Of a DNA stretch of 64,000 nt, positions 30,300 through 39,321 are shown piece by piece. Position numbers and translations under genes: made by a program. The first letter of the stretch is position 1. Every line of letters starts with the position of its first letter. The notes under the pieces were generated by a model. It was not told the origin of the DNA and did not search any database. It saw only the letters and a program-made list of their open reading frames with translations. Source of the stretch: Vibrio atypicus (lineage in GTDB: Bacteria; Pseudomonadota; Gammaproteobacteria; Enterobacterales; Vibrionaceae); assembly GCF_009811315.1 (NCBI RefSeq), contig NZ_BLID01000001.1, positions 372,001 to 436,000 of the forward strand, given 5' to 3'.

Positions 30300-31595
30300 A
30301 TGAACGCTCAACCATTTATTGATACTGGAGTTAAATTCACTCCTCACTATTTCCAAGTGCCATTGGATTACGCCACCCCAGAAAAAGGTTCAATTGAAGT
30401 ATTTGCACGAGAGCTATCACTTGTCTCTGACGGCGAAAGCGAAAAGCCGTTTTTGGTCTATTTCCAAGGCGGTCCAGGGTTCCCCTCACCTCGTCAAAAC
30501 GGTTTCAATGGCTGGGTAAAGCGTGTCATGCAGCAGTACCGAGTGTTACTGCTCGATCAACGTGGTACTGGCAACAGCTCAGTAATCAGCCATCAAACAC
30601 TGGCTCATTTGACTCCTAGCGAACAAGCGGATTATCTGACTCATTTCCGTGCAGATAATATTGTGCGTGATGCCGAGTTCATTCGTGAAAAATTGGGCGT
30701 AGAAAAGTGGTCTATCTTAGGCCAAAGCTTTGGTGGTTTTTGTTCTCTGACCTATTTATCGCTGTTTCCTGAAAGCTTGTCACGCAGTTACATTACCGGT
30801 GGTGTACCTTCAATTTCTCGCCACCCTGATGACGTTTATCAAGCGACATTCAAACGCACCATGGAAAAGAACCAAGCCTTCTTCCAGCAGTTCCCACAAG
30901 CGCAAGAACTTTGTCAACACATTGCAGACCACTTATTAGAGAACGAAGAGTTTTTGCCTAACGGTCAACGATTAACCGTGGAGCAGTTCCAACAAATTGG
31001 CATCAACTTCGGCATGAGCGATACCTTCCTGCCAACTTACTATTTATTGGAAAACGCGTTGGTTGAGATCAATGGTAAGCCTCAGTTGCGCTACGAATTC
31101 CTAAACAGCATGTTGATGGAGCAAGGCTTTCAAACTAACCCGATTTACGCCATCCTGCACGAGTCCATTTACTGCCAAGGTTTTGCTTCTAACTGGAGCG
31201 CGCATCGCGTTAGGCAGACCAGAGAAGAATTTAACTATCAACCTGGACAGCCGTTCTACTTTACCGGTGAGATGGTATTCCCATGGATGTTTGACCAATA
31301 TGTCTGTCTTAAGCCACTCAAAGAAGCTGCCGAGTTATTAGCAGAAAAAGAGGATTGGACGCCGCTGTACAACGCAGAGCAACTTGCCAACAACAAGGTT
31401 CCGGTGAGCTGCGCAGTGTATGCTGATGATATGTTTGTGGAGATGGATATTAGCCGAGAGACGTTAGCTAACATCCCGAACGCCAAAGCTTGGATCACCA
31501 ATGAATATGAGCATAACGGCTTACGCGCAGATGGAGAACGAGTGCTCGATAAGTTGATTGCAATGGGCGAGCAAACGGCGGCAACCTTGCTTTAA
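30300..31595 (+). CDS. Alpha/beta hydrolase, proline iminopeptidase-like (S33)
   Basis: About 431 aa from ATG 30300 (MNAQPFIDTG); an in-frame ATG five codons upstream has no room for a ribosome site. The oxyanion-hole motif FQGGPGFPSP, LLLDQRGTGNSS and the nucleophile elbow ILGQSFGGF match S33 prolyl aminopeptidases. A lid domain is inserted in the middle. The catalytic acid and His are expected near CAVYADDMFVEMD and NEYEHNGLR. It would release N-terminal Pro or a similar residue from small peptides in the cytoplasm. Confidence 0.9.
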   Translation: MNAQPFIDTGVKFTPHYFQVPLDYATPEKGSIEVFARELSLVSDGESEKPFLVYFQGGPGFPSPRQNGFNGWVKRVMQQYRVLLLDQRGTGNSSVISHQTLAHLTPSEQADYLTHFRADNIVRDAEFIREKLGVEKWSILGQSFGGFCSLTYLSLFPESLSRSYITGGVPSISRHPDDVYQATFKRTMEKNQAFFQQFPQAQELCQHIADHLLENEEFLPNGQRLTVEQFQQIGINFGMSDTFLPTYYLLENALVEINGKPQLRYEFLNSMLMEQGFQTNPIYAILHESIYCQGFASNWSAHRVRQTREEFNYQPGQPFYFTGEMVFPWMFDQYVCLKPLKEAAELLAEKEDWTPLYNAEQLANNKVPVSCAVYADDMFVEMDISRETLANIPNAKAWITNEYEHNGLRADGERVLDKLIAMGEQTAATLL

Positions 31596-31601
31596 TCAAT
31601 T

Positions 31602-31629
31602 AAGCCCCAGAATACTGGGGCTTATTTTT
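31602..31629 (+). terminator. Terminator of the S33 hydrolase gene
   Basis: The stem AAGCCCCAG/CTGGGGCTT has loop AATA and is followed by ATTTTT. It overlaps the end of the convergent VOC gene by two bases. Confidence 0.85.
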
Positions 31630-32008
31630 AAACCATAGAATGTAAACCAATCATATTACCTTCAGTATCCGCGACAACAGAAATGAAGCCGTGTGGACCA
31701 ATTGAAAACTTGTTGTGCGCCACTTGTCCACCCGCATCATTCACTCTCGCTTCTTCTACTGCGCAATCTTGGCAAGAAAAATACACCATGGTGCTATTAC
31801 CACCTGCGGCTACGCCATCCATTTTAGCTAACGCGCCAGATGCTCCGTATTGTTCCATATTGGAAGGAAAGCCCCACATTTCAATATCAACTTTGGCTTC
31901 ATCACCTATCCGTTCTAGCGACACACCAAATACTGATTCATAAAATGCTTTGGCTCTTTCCATATCATCAACGTAGATTTCAAACCAACCGACTGGATTT
32001 GTCTGCAT
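31628..32008 (-). CDS. VOC family protein (glyoxalase-like)
   Basis: About 126 aa from ATG 32008, placed after the strong ribosome site AAGGAGAACAAGTT; the upstream frame runs through that site. MQTNPVGWFEIYVDDMERAKAFYESVF and the C-terminal FSIGPHGFISVVADTEGNMIGLHSMV are typical of the short PhnB/lactoylglutathione lyase-like VOC group. The substrate is unknown. Confidence 0.88.
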   Translation of the reverse strand: MQTNPVGWFEIYVDDMERAKAFYESVFGVSLERIGDEAKVDIEMWGFPSNMEQYGASGALAKMDGVAAGGNSTMVYFSCQDCAVEEARVNDAGGQVAHNKFSIGPHGFISVVADTEGNMIGLHSMV

Positions 32009-32110
32009 AACTTGTTCTCCTTTTCTGATTGTCCTACCCAAAACGTTAGACGAACAGAGTCAGATATTCCTGAACAAATCTAGCCTTTTCAAATTTGTCT
32101 CACAGTTGAA

Positions 32111-32644
32111 TTACCGAATACGCAGATAGCGGTTTTGAACCATGGTATCTAGGTAAACTTGGCTTTCTATCAATTGGAAATTCAATGGGGCATCCAATGC
32201 TCCAAATAACGGTGAGCCGCCGCCTAGTAGAACCGGAATCGTGGTTACCACCAGCTCATCGACTAAGTCTTTCTTCAGACAATGCTGAATGGTCACACCG
32301 CCATCAATGTAGATCTCTTGATGGCCTTGTTCATTCATCTGCTGTAAGACCTGCTCTACATCCCCTTTAACGAGTATAATTTTGTCTTCGTATCCTGTTG
32401 GCACTTCCATCATAGTATTGCTCAATACATAAACAGGCTTGCTGTAAGGCCAATCAACACCAAAACTAAGCACGACATCTAAGGTATTTCGTCCCATCAG
32501 TAGCGCATCCACTCGCTCCATCAAAGGGCCAAAACCAGTATCAACATTGTCTGGGTTTGGCACTGCCATAAGCCAATCAAGGCCACCATCTTTGTCGGCA
32601 ATATAACCGTCTAAACTGGTTGCGATAAAAACGATATTCGCCAT
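32111..32644 (-). CDS. RibD-C / dihydrofolate reductase-like protein
   Basis: About 177 aa from ATG 32644, which follows AAGGAGCATCCAC. MANIVFIATSLDGYIADKDGGLDWL is the DHFR-like start. GRNTLDVVLSFGVDWPYSKPVYVLS and YIDGGVTIQHCLKKDLVDELVVTTIPVLLGGG match the RibD C-terminal/YwjB-type group. It probably reduces a pterin- or pyrimidine-like substrate with NADPH. It is not the essential FolA. Confidence 0.9.
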   Translation of the reverse strand: MANIVFIATSLDGYIADKDGGLDWLMAVPNPDNVDTGFGPLMERVDALLMGRNTLDVVLSFGVDWPYSKPVYVLSNTMMEVPTGYEDKIILVKGDVEQVLQQMNEQGHQEIYIDGGVTIQHCLKKDLVDELVVTTIPVLLGGGSPLFGALDAPLNFQLIESQVYLDTMVQNRYLRIR

Positions 32645-32729
32645 GTGGATGCTCCTTAAAGCTAATTTGGAATTCACTAAAAACTAAGATATCTTAGCGC
32701 TCAGCTCATAAACTACAAAGCCTTATATC

Positions 32730-33143
32730 ATGCTGAAGATCTCCAATACCGTGACTATACAAGCCTGGGAAATCCAGCTAACGGCCATTCGTGCCCAAGG
32801 TGCTGGCGGCCAAAACGTCAATAAAGTCTCTTCAGCAATCCACCTTCAATTTAGCGTTCCTCATTCAACGCTTCCAGATGTCTATAAGCAGCGGATTCTA
32901 GCCCTAAAAGATTCGCGAATCTCGAAAGAAGGCGTCATTACCATCAAAGCTCAGCAGTTCCGTACTCAAGAGCAAAATAGAGAGGATGCCTTAAAGCGAT
33001 TGGCAGAGCTCATTCAATCAGCCATGGTTGTGCAAAAAAAGCGCCGCGAAACTAAGCCAACAAGAGCTTCAAAAGAGAGACGACTCAAAGGAAAGAATAT
33101 AAAGTCGCAAACTAAATCATTACGAGGACGCGTGCAGCATTAA
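32730..33143 (+). CDS. arfB: Alternative ribosome-rescue factor ArfB (YaeJ)
   Basis: 137 aa. The RF1-like domain has the catalytic GGQ motif in IRAQGAGGQNVNKVSSAIHLQF. The basic C-terminal tail (KKRRETKPTRASKERRLKGKNIKSQTKSLRGR) inserts into the mRNA channel of stalled ribosomes. It hydrolyses peptidyl-tRNA on non-stop complexes as a backup to tmRNA. Length and tail match E. coli YaeJ. Confidence 0.94.
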   Translation: MLKISNTVTIQAWEIQLTAIRAQGAGGQNVNKVSSAIHLQFSVPHSTLPDVYKQRILALKDSRISKEGVITIKAQQFRTQEQNREDALKRLAELIQSAMVVQKKRRETKPTRASKERRLKGKNIKSQTKSLRGRVQH

Positions 33144-33233
33144 TCTGCTTTTAATTACGCTATGATATAAACTATCGTGCAAATAAGTGCGTATAAGTAT
33201 TTGGGCGTGTTGATTAAATTGTTTAGGTACGGA

Positions 33234-33875
33234 ATGCTAAAACATCTTCATAAATGGATTTGGATTGCTCTCATTGCGTCGTTAGCGCTCAATGCTCAGC
33301 CGCTAAAATCTTGGCAATTTGAAAGCGACCAAGATGGGATTACCATCTATTCACGAGAACATACCGATGGCTTAGTCGAGATCAAAGCCAAAATGTTTAC
33401 TCCAACGACTTACGGCGCATTTCTTACCCTGTTAGAAAACAGTGACAATGTTCCGAATTGGATTGATAACGTCAGTCATAGCCGAGTACTTAGCCAATTG
33501 TCAGCGACTGAAAACATCGTCTACACTCAATTCTCAGCACCGTGGCCCGCCAAAGATCGAGACATGGTGACCTACTCAAAATATCAGCAAGATGAGCTAG
33601 GCTTTACGCTTAACATCCAAGACGCTCCTATCTCAAGCCTCGCGAGCCAAGACGGCTATATTCGAATTACATCCGTTCAAGCGCAGTGGCAACTGCAAAA
33701 GCTCAACACGGACACTACCTTAATTGAATACACGGCCTTTGCTGATCCCGGCGGTGCGCTTCCACACTGGTTGATTAATAACTTAGCCAAAGAGAGCGCT
33801 AGAAAAACCTTTGAGCAGCTGAGGATTCAACTGCCCAATTATCAGCAAATGCGCCATCCTCAGATTCAAGAATGA
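33234..33875 (+). CDS. START-domain protein, exported or membrane-anchored
   Basis: About 213 aa from ATG 33234 (MLKHLHKWIWIALIASLALNAQP), chosen because a signal-like hydrophobic stretch follows directly and GGTACGGA precedes it. The body is a START/SRPBCC fold (SWQFESDQDGITIYSREHTDG, VPNWIDNV, FSAPWPAKDRDMVTYS, AFADPGGALPHWLINNLAKESARKTFEQLR). The family binds lipids or other hydrophobic ligands. It converges with the MerR-methyltransferase gene, 13 bp apart. Confidence 0.86.
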   Translation: MLKHLHKWIWIALIASLALNAQPLKSWQFESDQDGITIYSREHTDGLVEIKAKMFTPTTYGAFLTLLENSDNVPNWIDNVSHSRVLSQLSATENIVYTQFSAPWPAKDRDMVTYSKYQQDELGFTLNIQDAPISSLASQDGYIRITSVQAQWQLQKLNTDTTLIEYTAFADPGGALPHWLINNLAKESARKTFEQLRIQLPNYQQMRHPQIQE

Positions 33876-33888
33876 CGCGATGCTAGTT

Positions 33889-35058
33889 TTAGCTTAACTG
33901 AAGAATAAACACCTGATAGTCAAACTCGCCATTACGACTGTTGAAAGCAGATAACTCGCGCTCAAGATCATTTAGAGCCGCTGAACCGCTGAGTTCCGGT
34001 TGCAACTCGGCAAGGGTATCAGCAAGCGGATCGTAGTAGTTGTGCCAAGCTTCATCACTCAAACAAAAGTGATCCAACACCTTAAAACCCGCTTTTTCAG
34101 CTAGCGCCAAGCGCGATTTTACGCTCGCCATATCAGGATACTCTTTTGCCCAAAATTGGCGCTGTACTTCACTCGGTTCTTCAACACTCCAAACCAAGTC
34201 ACTCACAACCAAAATCCCACCCGGCTTAAGCATGCGTCGCCACGCAGATAATGCCTTCTCTACTCCCATGATGTAGGCACTCCCCTCAGCCCACACCGTA
34301 TCAAAACTTTGTGGTTCAAACGGCAAGTTTGCCATATCAGCACAAACGGGATGAATCTGTTGTTGGAAGCCTTTCTCTGAGACATGCTGCATGAAGTCAT
34401 CCAGTGCGGATTGTTCATTATCAACCGCAGTAATTTGAATCACGCCATTCTCGGCAAAAAGCAGTGTTGATAAGCCTTTGCCGCAACCTATTTCGAGTAA
34501 ATGCTGCGGGGTATTTGGCAACAAAGAGAGCGCTTTTAAGGTATCTTTTGAAGAACCAGGCCCCCAACGCTCCAGTTGAGAAAAAACGCGAAAGAAGTCC
34601 GCCATATATTGTTCGTGAGTATTCATATCTTTAGATAACCATTTCAGGTGTAATGCCTGCTTTTCATCAAAGCCTTGTTTCTTTAACCACTCTAAATGAG
34701 CATCAGGAGCCACCTCATCTAAGCTTTCGTGCCAAGATGCCAGTGACGTCTGTCCTAATAGTGCCGCAAGTAAATGTCGCGATTGCTGCTTCTCTTCGAT
34801 CTCTTTATCCAGCTGAGCGAGCCTTTGTACCAGCATCTCGCGTTCCACTTTTTCCTCTAGGCACGCTTGGCACTCTTTTAATGTCAATCCGCCCGCTTGG
34901 AGTTTTTGGATCAATCGCAATCTCTGCAGGTCATTGTCGCTATAGGTTCGATAGCCATTAGCCAATCGCTGACCTCGGATCAAACCGACCTTTTCATAAT
35001 AGAGTAACGTTGTTCGAGACAAACCAAGCAACTCACCAAGTTGAGAAATTTTATACAA
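33889..35058 (-). CDS. MerR regulator fused to a SAM-dependent methyltransferase
   Basis: 389 aa. Residues 1-70 form a MerR winged helix (YKISQLGELLGLSRTTLLYYEKVGLIRG, YRTYSDNDLQRLRLIQKLQAGGLTLKE), followed by a short dimerisation helix. The rest is a class I methyltransferase with motif I LLEIGCGKGLSTLLFA, acidic motif II AVDNEQ, a WAEGSAYIMG segment and motif MLKPGGILVVSDLVW. The gene starts 3 bp after the RsgA-like gene and is probably translated from the same mRNA. What is methylated or sensed is unknown. Confidence 0.9.
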   Translation of the reverse strand: MYKISQLGELLGLSRTTLLYYEKVGLIRGQRLANGYRTYSDNDLQRLRLIQKLQAGGLTLKECQACLEEKVEREMLVQRLAQLDKEIEEKQQSRHLLAALLGQTSLASWHESLDEVAPDAHLEWLKKQGFDEKQALHLKWLSKDMNTHEQYMADFFRVFSQLERWGPGSSKDTLKALSLLPNTPQHLLEIGCGKGLSTLLFAENGVIQITAVDNEQSALDDFMQHVSEKGFQQQIHPVCADMANLPFEPQSFDTVWAEGSAYIMGVEKALSAWRRMLKPGGILVVSDLVWSVEEPSEVQRQFWAKEYPDMASVKSRLALAEKAGFKVLDHFCLSDEAWHNYYDPLADTLAELQPELSGSAALNDLERELSAFNSRNGEFDYQVFILQLS

Positions 35059-35061
35059 AGC

Positions 35062-36108
35062 CTAGCGCCCTTTTTTCAGTGCTCGTGATTGGTGTTGAAC
35101 TGTGTTGACCATTTTTCCAAACGCTTTATCTTTCGCTCGCTTTTCCGCTAACGTTGCACTGTTAAACGCTTGTTCTCGCATTAACTTTTGGTAACTGTCC
35201 AAACGGCGAAGTTCTAATCGCCCTTCTTCAACCGCATTTTGAACAGCGCAGCCGGGTTCAGATTGATGACTGCAATCAGCGAACTTACATTGCTCGGCAA
35301 GCTCAGCTATGTCACCAAAAGCTTCGTGGATGCCGTGTTCGCAATCACTCAACTGCAATTCGCGCATCCCTGGGGTATCCATTAGTAATCCACCTTGCGG
35401 CAACCACTGTAAAGAACGATACGTAGTGGTATGACGCCCTTTACTATCATCCTCACGTATAGCACCTGTCAGCATCGTTTCACTGCCTTTAAGCCCATTC
35501 ACTAAGGTTGATTTTCCAACACCCGACGAGCCCAACAACGCCACGGTTTTTCCTGACTGACAATAAACGGATAGCTCTGCAATTTGAGTTTCGTCTGTAG
35601 CATTAATCGCATGAACAAGCATAAGCGGATCTAAACGTTGGACTTGCTGACGCAAAGACTCAACATCGTCACATTGATCCGCTTTAGTCAAAACGACAAT
35701 CGGCTCAACATCCGCCTCTTTCGCTAATGCCAAGTAACGTTCAATTCGATTGAGGTTAAAATCATCGTTCAAAGAGCAAACAATGAATACACTATCAACA
35801 TTCGCCGCGATCAACTGCGTATCCACCTTAGTGCCCGCCGCTTTGCGATGAAATAGAGATTGACGCTCCAACAGACGTTGAACGCGCAGTCCATCGTCAA
35901 AAAGAACCCAATCACCTACACAAACACGCTCACTACTTGGTGTAAGTGTTAACGTCACTTTTCCTTGCTCGCCAATCGCAATCACTTGACTACGATGCTG
36001 CTCGACAATGCGCGCTACAGTGAGCGTTTCTAACTCCTCAAGAGAAAGCTGCTGTTGGTAATACGGTCGCCAACCCAGTTGTGGGAGCGAGGGAGTCGAT
36101 TCAGTCAT
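35062..36108 (-). CDS. RsgA-like circularly permuted GTPase (probable paralogue)
   Basis: 348 aa. An OB-like N-terminal domain is followed by the permuted GTPase order: G4 (VVLTKADQ), then G1 (LLGSSGVGKSTLVN), a G2 region (SKGRHTTT) and G3 (MDTPGMREL). The C-terminal zinc knuckle has CKFADCSHQSEPGCAV. RsgA matures the 30S subunit. The main rsgA of vibrios usually lies near orn/psd; here it is paired with a MerR-methyltransferase gene, so this is probably a second copy. The start ATG 36108 follows AAGGCTAGATC. Confidence 0.87.
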   Translation of the reverse strand: MTESTPSLPQLGWRPYYQQQLSLEELETLTVARIVEQHRSQVIAIGEQGKVTLTLTPSSERVCVGDWVLFDDGLRVQRLLERQSLFHRKAAGTKVDTQLIAANVDSVFIVCSLNDDFNLNRIERYLALAKEADVEPIVVLTKADQCDDVESLRQQVQRLDPLMLVHAINATDETQIAELSVYCQSGKTVALLGSSGVGKSTLVNGLKGSETMLTGAIREDDSKGRHTTTYRSLQWLPQGGLLMDTPGMRELQLSDCEHGIHEAFGDIAELAEQCKFADCSHQSEPGCAVQNAVEEGRLELRRLDSYQKLMREQAFNSATLAEKRAKDKAFGKMVNTVQHQSRALKKGR

Positions 36109-36263
36109 GATCTAGCCTTACGAGTGTTTACTTTATTCATCTAATATAGAGCATAAACTGTAAAGCTATAGACAGGTCAATCAAAGAAATGAGAATTTTC
36201 AGCAAAGATTTGTTGATAAGAGAGTTACCGCAATACCCGCTACCCGCAGTGAAGAAAACAAAG

Positions 36264-36292
36264 CAGCCGCTGAACGTTCAGCGGCTGTTTTA
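36264..36292. terminator. Terminator downstream of the second chemoreceptor
   Basis: CAGCCGCTGAACGTTCAGCGGCTG is a perfect 12-bp self-complementary stem with TTTTATT on the plus side and CTTTGTTTTC on the minus side. It follows the minus-strand chemoreceptor gene. Confidence 0.8.
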
Positions 36293-36311
36293 TTGTCGAG
36301 GTTACCGAGCA

Positions 36312-38048
36312 TTACTGCACTTTAAATTGCCCCACGACGCTGCTCAGGTTACGAGACGTGTCGCTAAGTTCATTGCTTACCGCTGAGGCTTGCGACGCAT
36401 TGCCATTCAGAATGTTGATAATATCTTGAATCGCTGCCATGTTGCGGCTCACCTCATCAGTGACCTGACGCTGTTGCTGAGCTGATGTCGAGACATGCGT
36501 ATTCACGTCATTAATTTCAACCACTGACTCAGTCACATCATTCAAGGAAACCATCACTTGTTGAGTATGTTCTGCTGTCGTTTCACAGCTCTTACGCGTC
36601 ATATCCATCTCGCTAACAACGCTGTCAGTCGTGTTCTTTAGCTTCTGCAACATATCATTGATTTGCGATGTGCTCTGTTGCGTTCGGCCAGCCAGTGCTC
36701 TTACCTCGTCCGCCACCACTGCGAAACCTCGGCCCTGTTCACCAGCACGAGCTGCTTCAATGGCCGCATTCAACGCAAGCAAATTGGTTTGTTCTGCAAT
36801 ATCCCCAATCACTTGCAACACGGTGCTAATTTCTTTGGTGTCCGCATCCATAGTACTGATCGTCGAAGACATAGAGGCAACCTGCTCAACCAAATGGTTC
36901 ACACTATCAACCGCATTGGTTACCGTCTGCTTAGACTGCTCTGAGTAACGGTTTGCTTGCTCCGTTAGCTGCGCTGCATTTTCAGCGCTTTGAGCAATTG
37001 ACACAGCACTAGCACTCATTTCTTCAACAGCGGTGATAACTAGCTCCGTCTCTTGGGTATGTTGATTCAGCGTATCTAGATTAGATACCGATTGCTGGCT
37101 AATGTTTTGCACCGCAGAATCAATCTCTTTCGAGGACTCTGAAACCTCAATAAACATGCTTTGCAGCTTTTCAATGAACTGGTTAATCGAGCCCGAGATC
37201 TCTCCAATCTCATCCTGCTTTTCCACTTTAAGTCGGCGTGTTAAATCACCGTTACCCTGCGCAAGATCCGCCACCAGCTCTTTTAAGCGTAATAATGGTT
37301 TAAATGAGTAATGCAGTAGCATCACACTCAGTAGCACAATCGCTAGACCAATCACGGCCAATGCAATCGTCACATTCCAACTCAATGCCGCCGTATTTGC
37401 CTGAATATTATCGTTGTCGATATAGCCAGTTAGTGACCAAGTTTGGCTGCCAAGTGGAATCGAGCGACTAATCGGAGTTAGATCGCCTTGCGTCACGTTG
37501 GAGAAAATTTTAAGACTTCCCGCAGCCAACTCTGCGTAACTGCCCTCAAAAGCATAAGTTTCGATAACTTTGCCTATCTCACTAAGATTGAGAACAAAGA
37601 AATCCACTGAATCATCCAATCGCTTGATTGAAAAAGTAATCACGGGAACATCACCCAACATGGAAACCGGGCTGATTTTCATTTCCTCTCCATGTGATTC
37701 AGCCTGAGCAATGTACTGCTCTGCATCTTCATCACTCATGTTGCCACTATCATCAAATGCATAACCATTGACAATTTTTACAATTCGATAGAAACCTGAA
37801 TTCTCTTTAGTCTCACTGATATCCATCATACTAAAGTTGAGGCTAGTCGCGAGATTGAGCTTGCTTTGAAGGTCTTTTTCTAGCTTCTGCTGAATCAAGT
37901 CGATACTGTGAGTAATACTTTGGGTATCAGTACGTTGGATATGATTACTAATAAAGTAATTAACACTGAAATATGAAGAGAGAATGGTGATAAAGATAAT
38001 AGTTACAATAAGTACAACTATCTTATTCTTGAACGAAATGTTCTTCAT
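36312..38048 (-). CDS. Methyl-accepting chemotaxis protein
   Basis: A 578-aa chemoreceptor. TM1 lies near residues 10-33, a roughly 190-residue periplasmic sensor follows, and TM2 lies near 225-248. HAMP is [25 protein letters not shown]. The signalling tip [41 protein letters not shown] is canonical. The sensor ([28 protein letters not shown]) may be Cache-like, but I cannot prove that. It lacks a CheR-binding pentapeptide. Confidence 0.95.
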   Translation of the reverse strand: MKNISFKNKIVVLIVTIIFITILSSYFSVNYFISNHIQRTDTQSITHSIDLIQQKLEKDLQSKLNLATSLNFSMMDISETKENSGFYRIVKIVNGYAFDDSGNMSDEDAEQYIAQAESHGEEMKISPVSMLGDVPVITFSIKRLDDSVDFFVLNLSEIGKVIETYAFEGSYAELAAGSLKIFSNVTQGDLTPISRSIPLGSQTWSLTGYIDNDNIQANTAALSWNVTIALAVIGLAIVLLSVMLLHYSFKPLLRLKELVADLAQGNGDLTRRLKVEKQDEIGEISGSINQFIEKLQSMFIEVSESSKEIDSAVQNISQQSVSNLDTLNQHTQETELVITAVEEMSASAVSIAQSAENAAQLTEQANRYSEQSKQTVTNAVDSVNHLVEQVASMSSTISTMDADTKEISTVLQVIGDIAEQTNLLALNAAIEAARAGEQGRGFAVVADEVRALAGRTQQSTSQINDMLQKLKNTTDSVVSEMDMTRKSCETTAEHTQQVMVSLNDVTESVVEINDVNTHVSTSAQQQRQVTDEVSRNMAAIQDIINILNGNASQASAVSNELSDTSRNLSSVVGQFKVQ

Positions 38049-38353
38049 AACACTTTACATCCTTAAAAGTGACGATTGAATAAACTTGCATCCTAATTCA
38101 ATAAAATATCTAGATTTTTGAACATGTTAGATATTATATGGCAACTATGTTAAGCCAGAGCAAACGTTGGCGCAAATGAATAACCTACATTTAACCGTCA
38201 TAGCTCTCATAAATTGCAAACTGCGCCGCACCTTATAAATAGCAGTGTTCATCTCCCACCCCTTAGAGATCACATTTAATTAACAATTACTCCCTTTCAT
38301 TGCTTGAACGCTTTAGAATAAAAACTCAATTCAAACCAATCCAAGGAAGATTC
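38049..38353. other. Divergent intergenic region, chemoreceptor to thioesterase
   Basis: 305 bp, AT-rich. I see no gene, no terminator and no clear palindrome. It presumably holds both divergent promoters. Confidence 0.5.
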
Positions 38354-38788
38354 ATGGAAGATCTACTTAAAGGCTTTCCGGTCGTAACTGAAGTACAAGT
38401 CGCGTGGGGAGAAATGGACGCACTGCAACATGTCAATAATGCTGTCTATTTCCGTTACTTCGAAAGTGCTAGGCTAGAATACTTCAAACGTATCAAACTA
38501 CTGGTTAACATCGCGCAAAGCCAAGTTGGTCCCGTTCTTGGAGAAACGAGTTGTCGCTACAAATTACCTATCACTTACCCAGATACTTTAGTCATTGGGT
38601 CAAAGATTATTGATTTGCAAGAAGACCGCTTCACTATGGAGTATCAAATCGTCAGTAAGAAGCTGGGCAAAGTCAGTACGATAGGCAAAGCAACGTGTGT
38701 GATGTTTGACTTTAAAAACAACACCAAAACCAATCTCCCTGATGAAGTTAAACAAGCGATACTCGATGTAGAAACGACGATTGAATAA
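38354..38788 (+). CDS. Acyl-CoA thioesterase, hotdog fold (4HBT)
   Basis: About 144 aa from ATG 38354, directly after AAGGAAGATTC; the longer frame beginning 54 bp upstream lacks a ribosome site. VAWGEMDALQHVNNAVYFRYFESARLEYF is the YbgC/4HBT signature, with the catalytic Asp in MDALQHVNN. It hydrolyses acyl-CoA thioesters. Just after its stop codon comes the copper-type promoter. Confidence 0.9.
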   Translation: MEDLLKGFPVVTEVQVAWGEMDALQHVNNAVYFRYFESARLEYFKRIKLLVNIAQSQVGPVLGETSCRYKLPITYPDTLVIGSKIIDLQEDRFTMEYQIVSKKLGKVSTIGKATCVMFDFKNNTKTNLPDEVKQAILDVETTIE

Positions 38789-38789
38789 C

Positions 38790-38820
38790 TTGACCTTACC
38801 CTAGGGGAAAGCTTTATGAT
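38790..38820 (+). promoter_or_regulatory. CueR-like (MerR-type) promoter of the copper operon
   Basis: The -35 TTGACC (38790-38795) and -10 TATGAT (38815-38820) are separated by 19 bp, the long spacer characteristic of MerR-family promoters. The spacer carries the dyad ACCTTACCC-TAG-GGGAAAGCT (7 of 9 symmetric), close to the E. coli copA CueR site. It is 30 bp upstream of the first copper-operon gene. Confidence 0.85.
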
Positions 38821-38849
38821 GAAAACAGTCATTTGTTTTCTGGTGCGGT

Positions 38850-39251
38850 ATGAGCTTTTCTCCCATTCGCAAATTTTGGATTACGCTAATCAGTATTCTT
38901 GCAATGCTGATGTCTAGCTTTGTATTCAGCGCACCGTTAATGACCTTCCAAATGGCCTCAAACACTCACCAAACCAATATGCAAGCTTATACTCCATGTG
39001 GAATGACAGCAAAAGTCGATCATAGCCACCATGAATCTGCTCATGTGGAATCGCAGTCGCAAAGCGCATGTAACGGTGAAAATGATATAGCGCACAACTG
39101 TTGTGGCTCGGTGTGCGCATCGGCGGTCGCCCTGTTTACACCATCAGCGCAATCCGTCCACATCGCCTCTTTCTTAGCCTTGATCCATTCAGAGTCTGTC
39201 GGTGATACGGTTTACCGCCAAGCCTCGCTCTATCGCCCTCCTATTGCCTAA
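38850..39251 (+). CDS. Small exported His/Cys-rich protein of the copper operon
   Basis: 133 aa. A signal peptide (FWITLISILAMLMSSFVFSA) is followed by a region rich in His, Met and Cys (CGMTAKVDHSHHESAHVESQ, SACNGENDIAHNCCGSVCAS). It is first in the operon behind the CueR-like promoter and upstream of cusCBA. A periplasmic metal-binding or sensing role is inferred from composition and position. I do not recognise a named family with confidence. Confidence 0.72.
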   Translation: MSFSPIRKFWITLISILAMLMSSFVFSAPLMTFQMASNTHQTNMQAYTPCGMTAKVDHSHHESAHVESQSQSACNGENDIAHNCCGSVCASAVALFTPSAQSVHIASFLALIHSESVGDTVYRQASLYRPPIA

Positions 39252-39321
39252 TCCATTACTACATATTCGATCTCAGTAGACCAATCTGAGAGGTAGTTTT
39301 ACGTGCTTATAGCACCTAACA

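Noticed and set aside
36189..36386. 65-codon plus-strand frame over the terminator and the end of the chemoreceptor gene
   Set aside because: It runs through a strong terminator hairpin and into the opposite strand of a clear gene.
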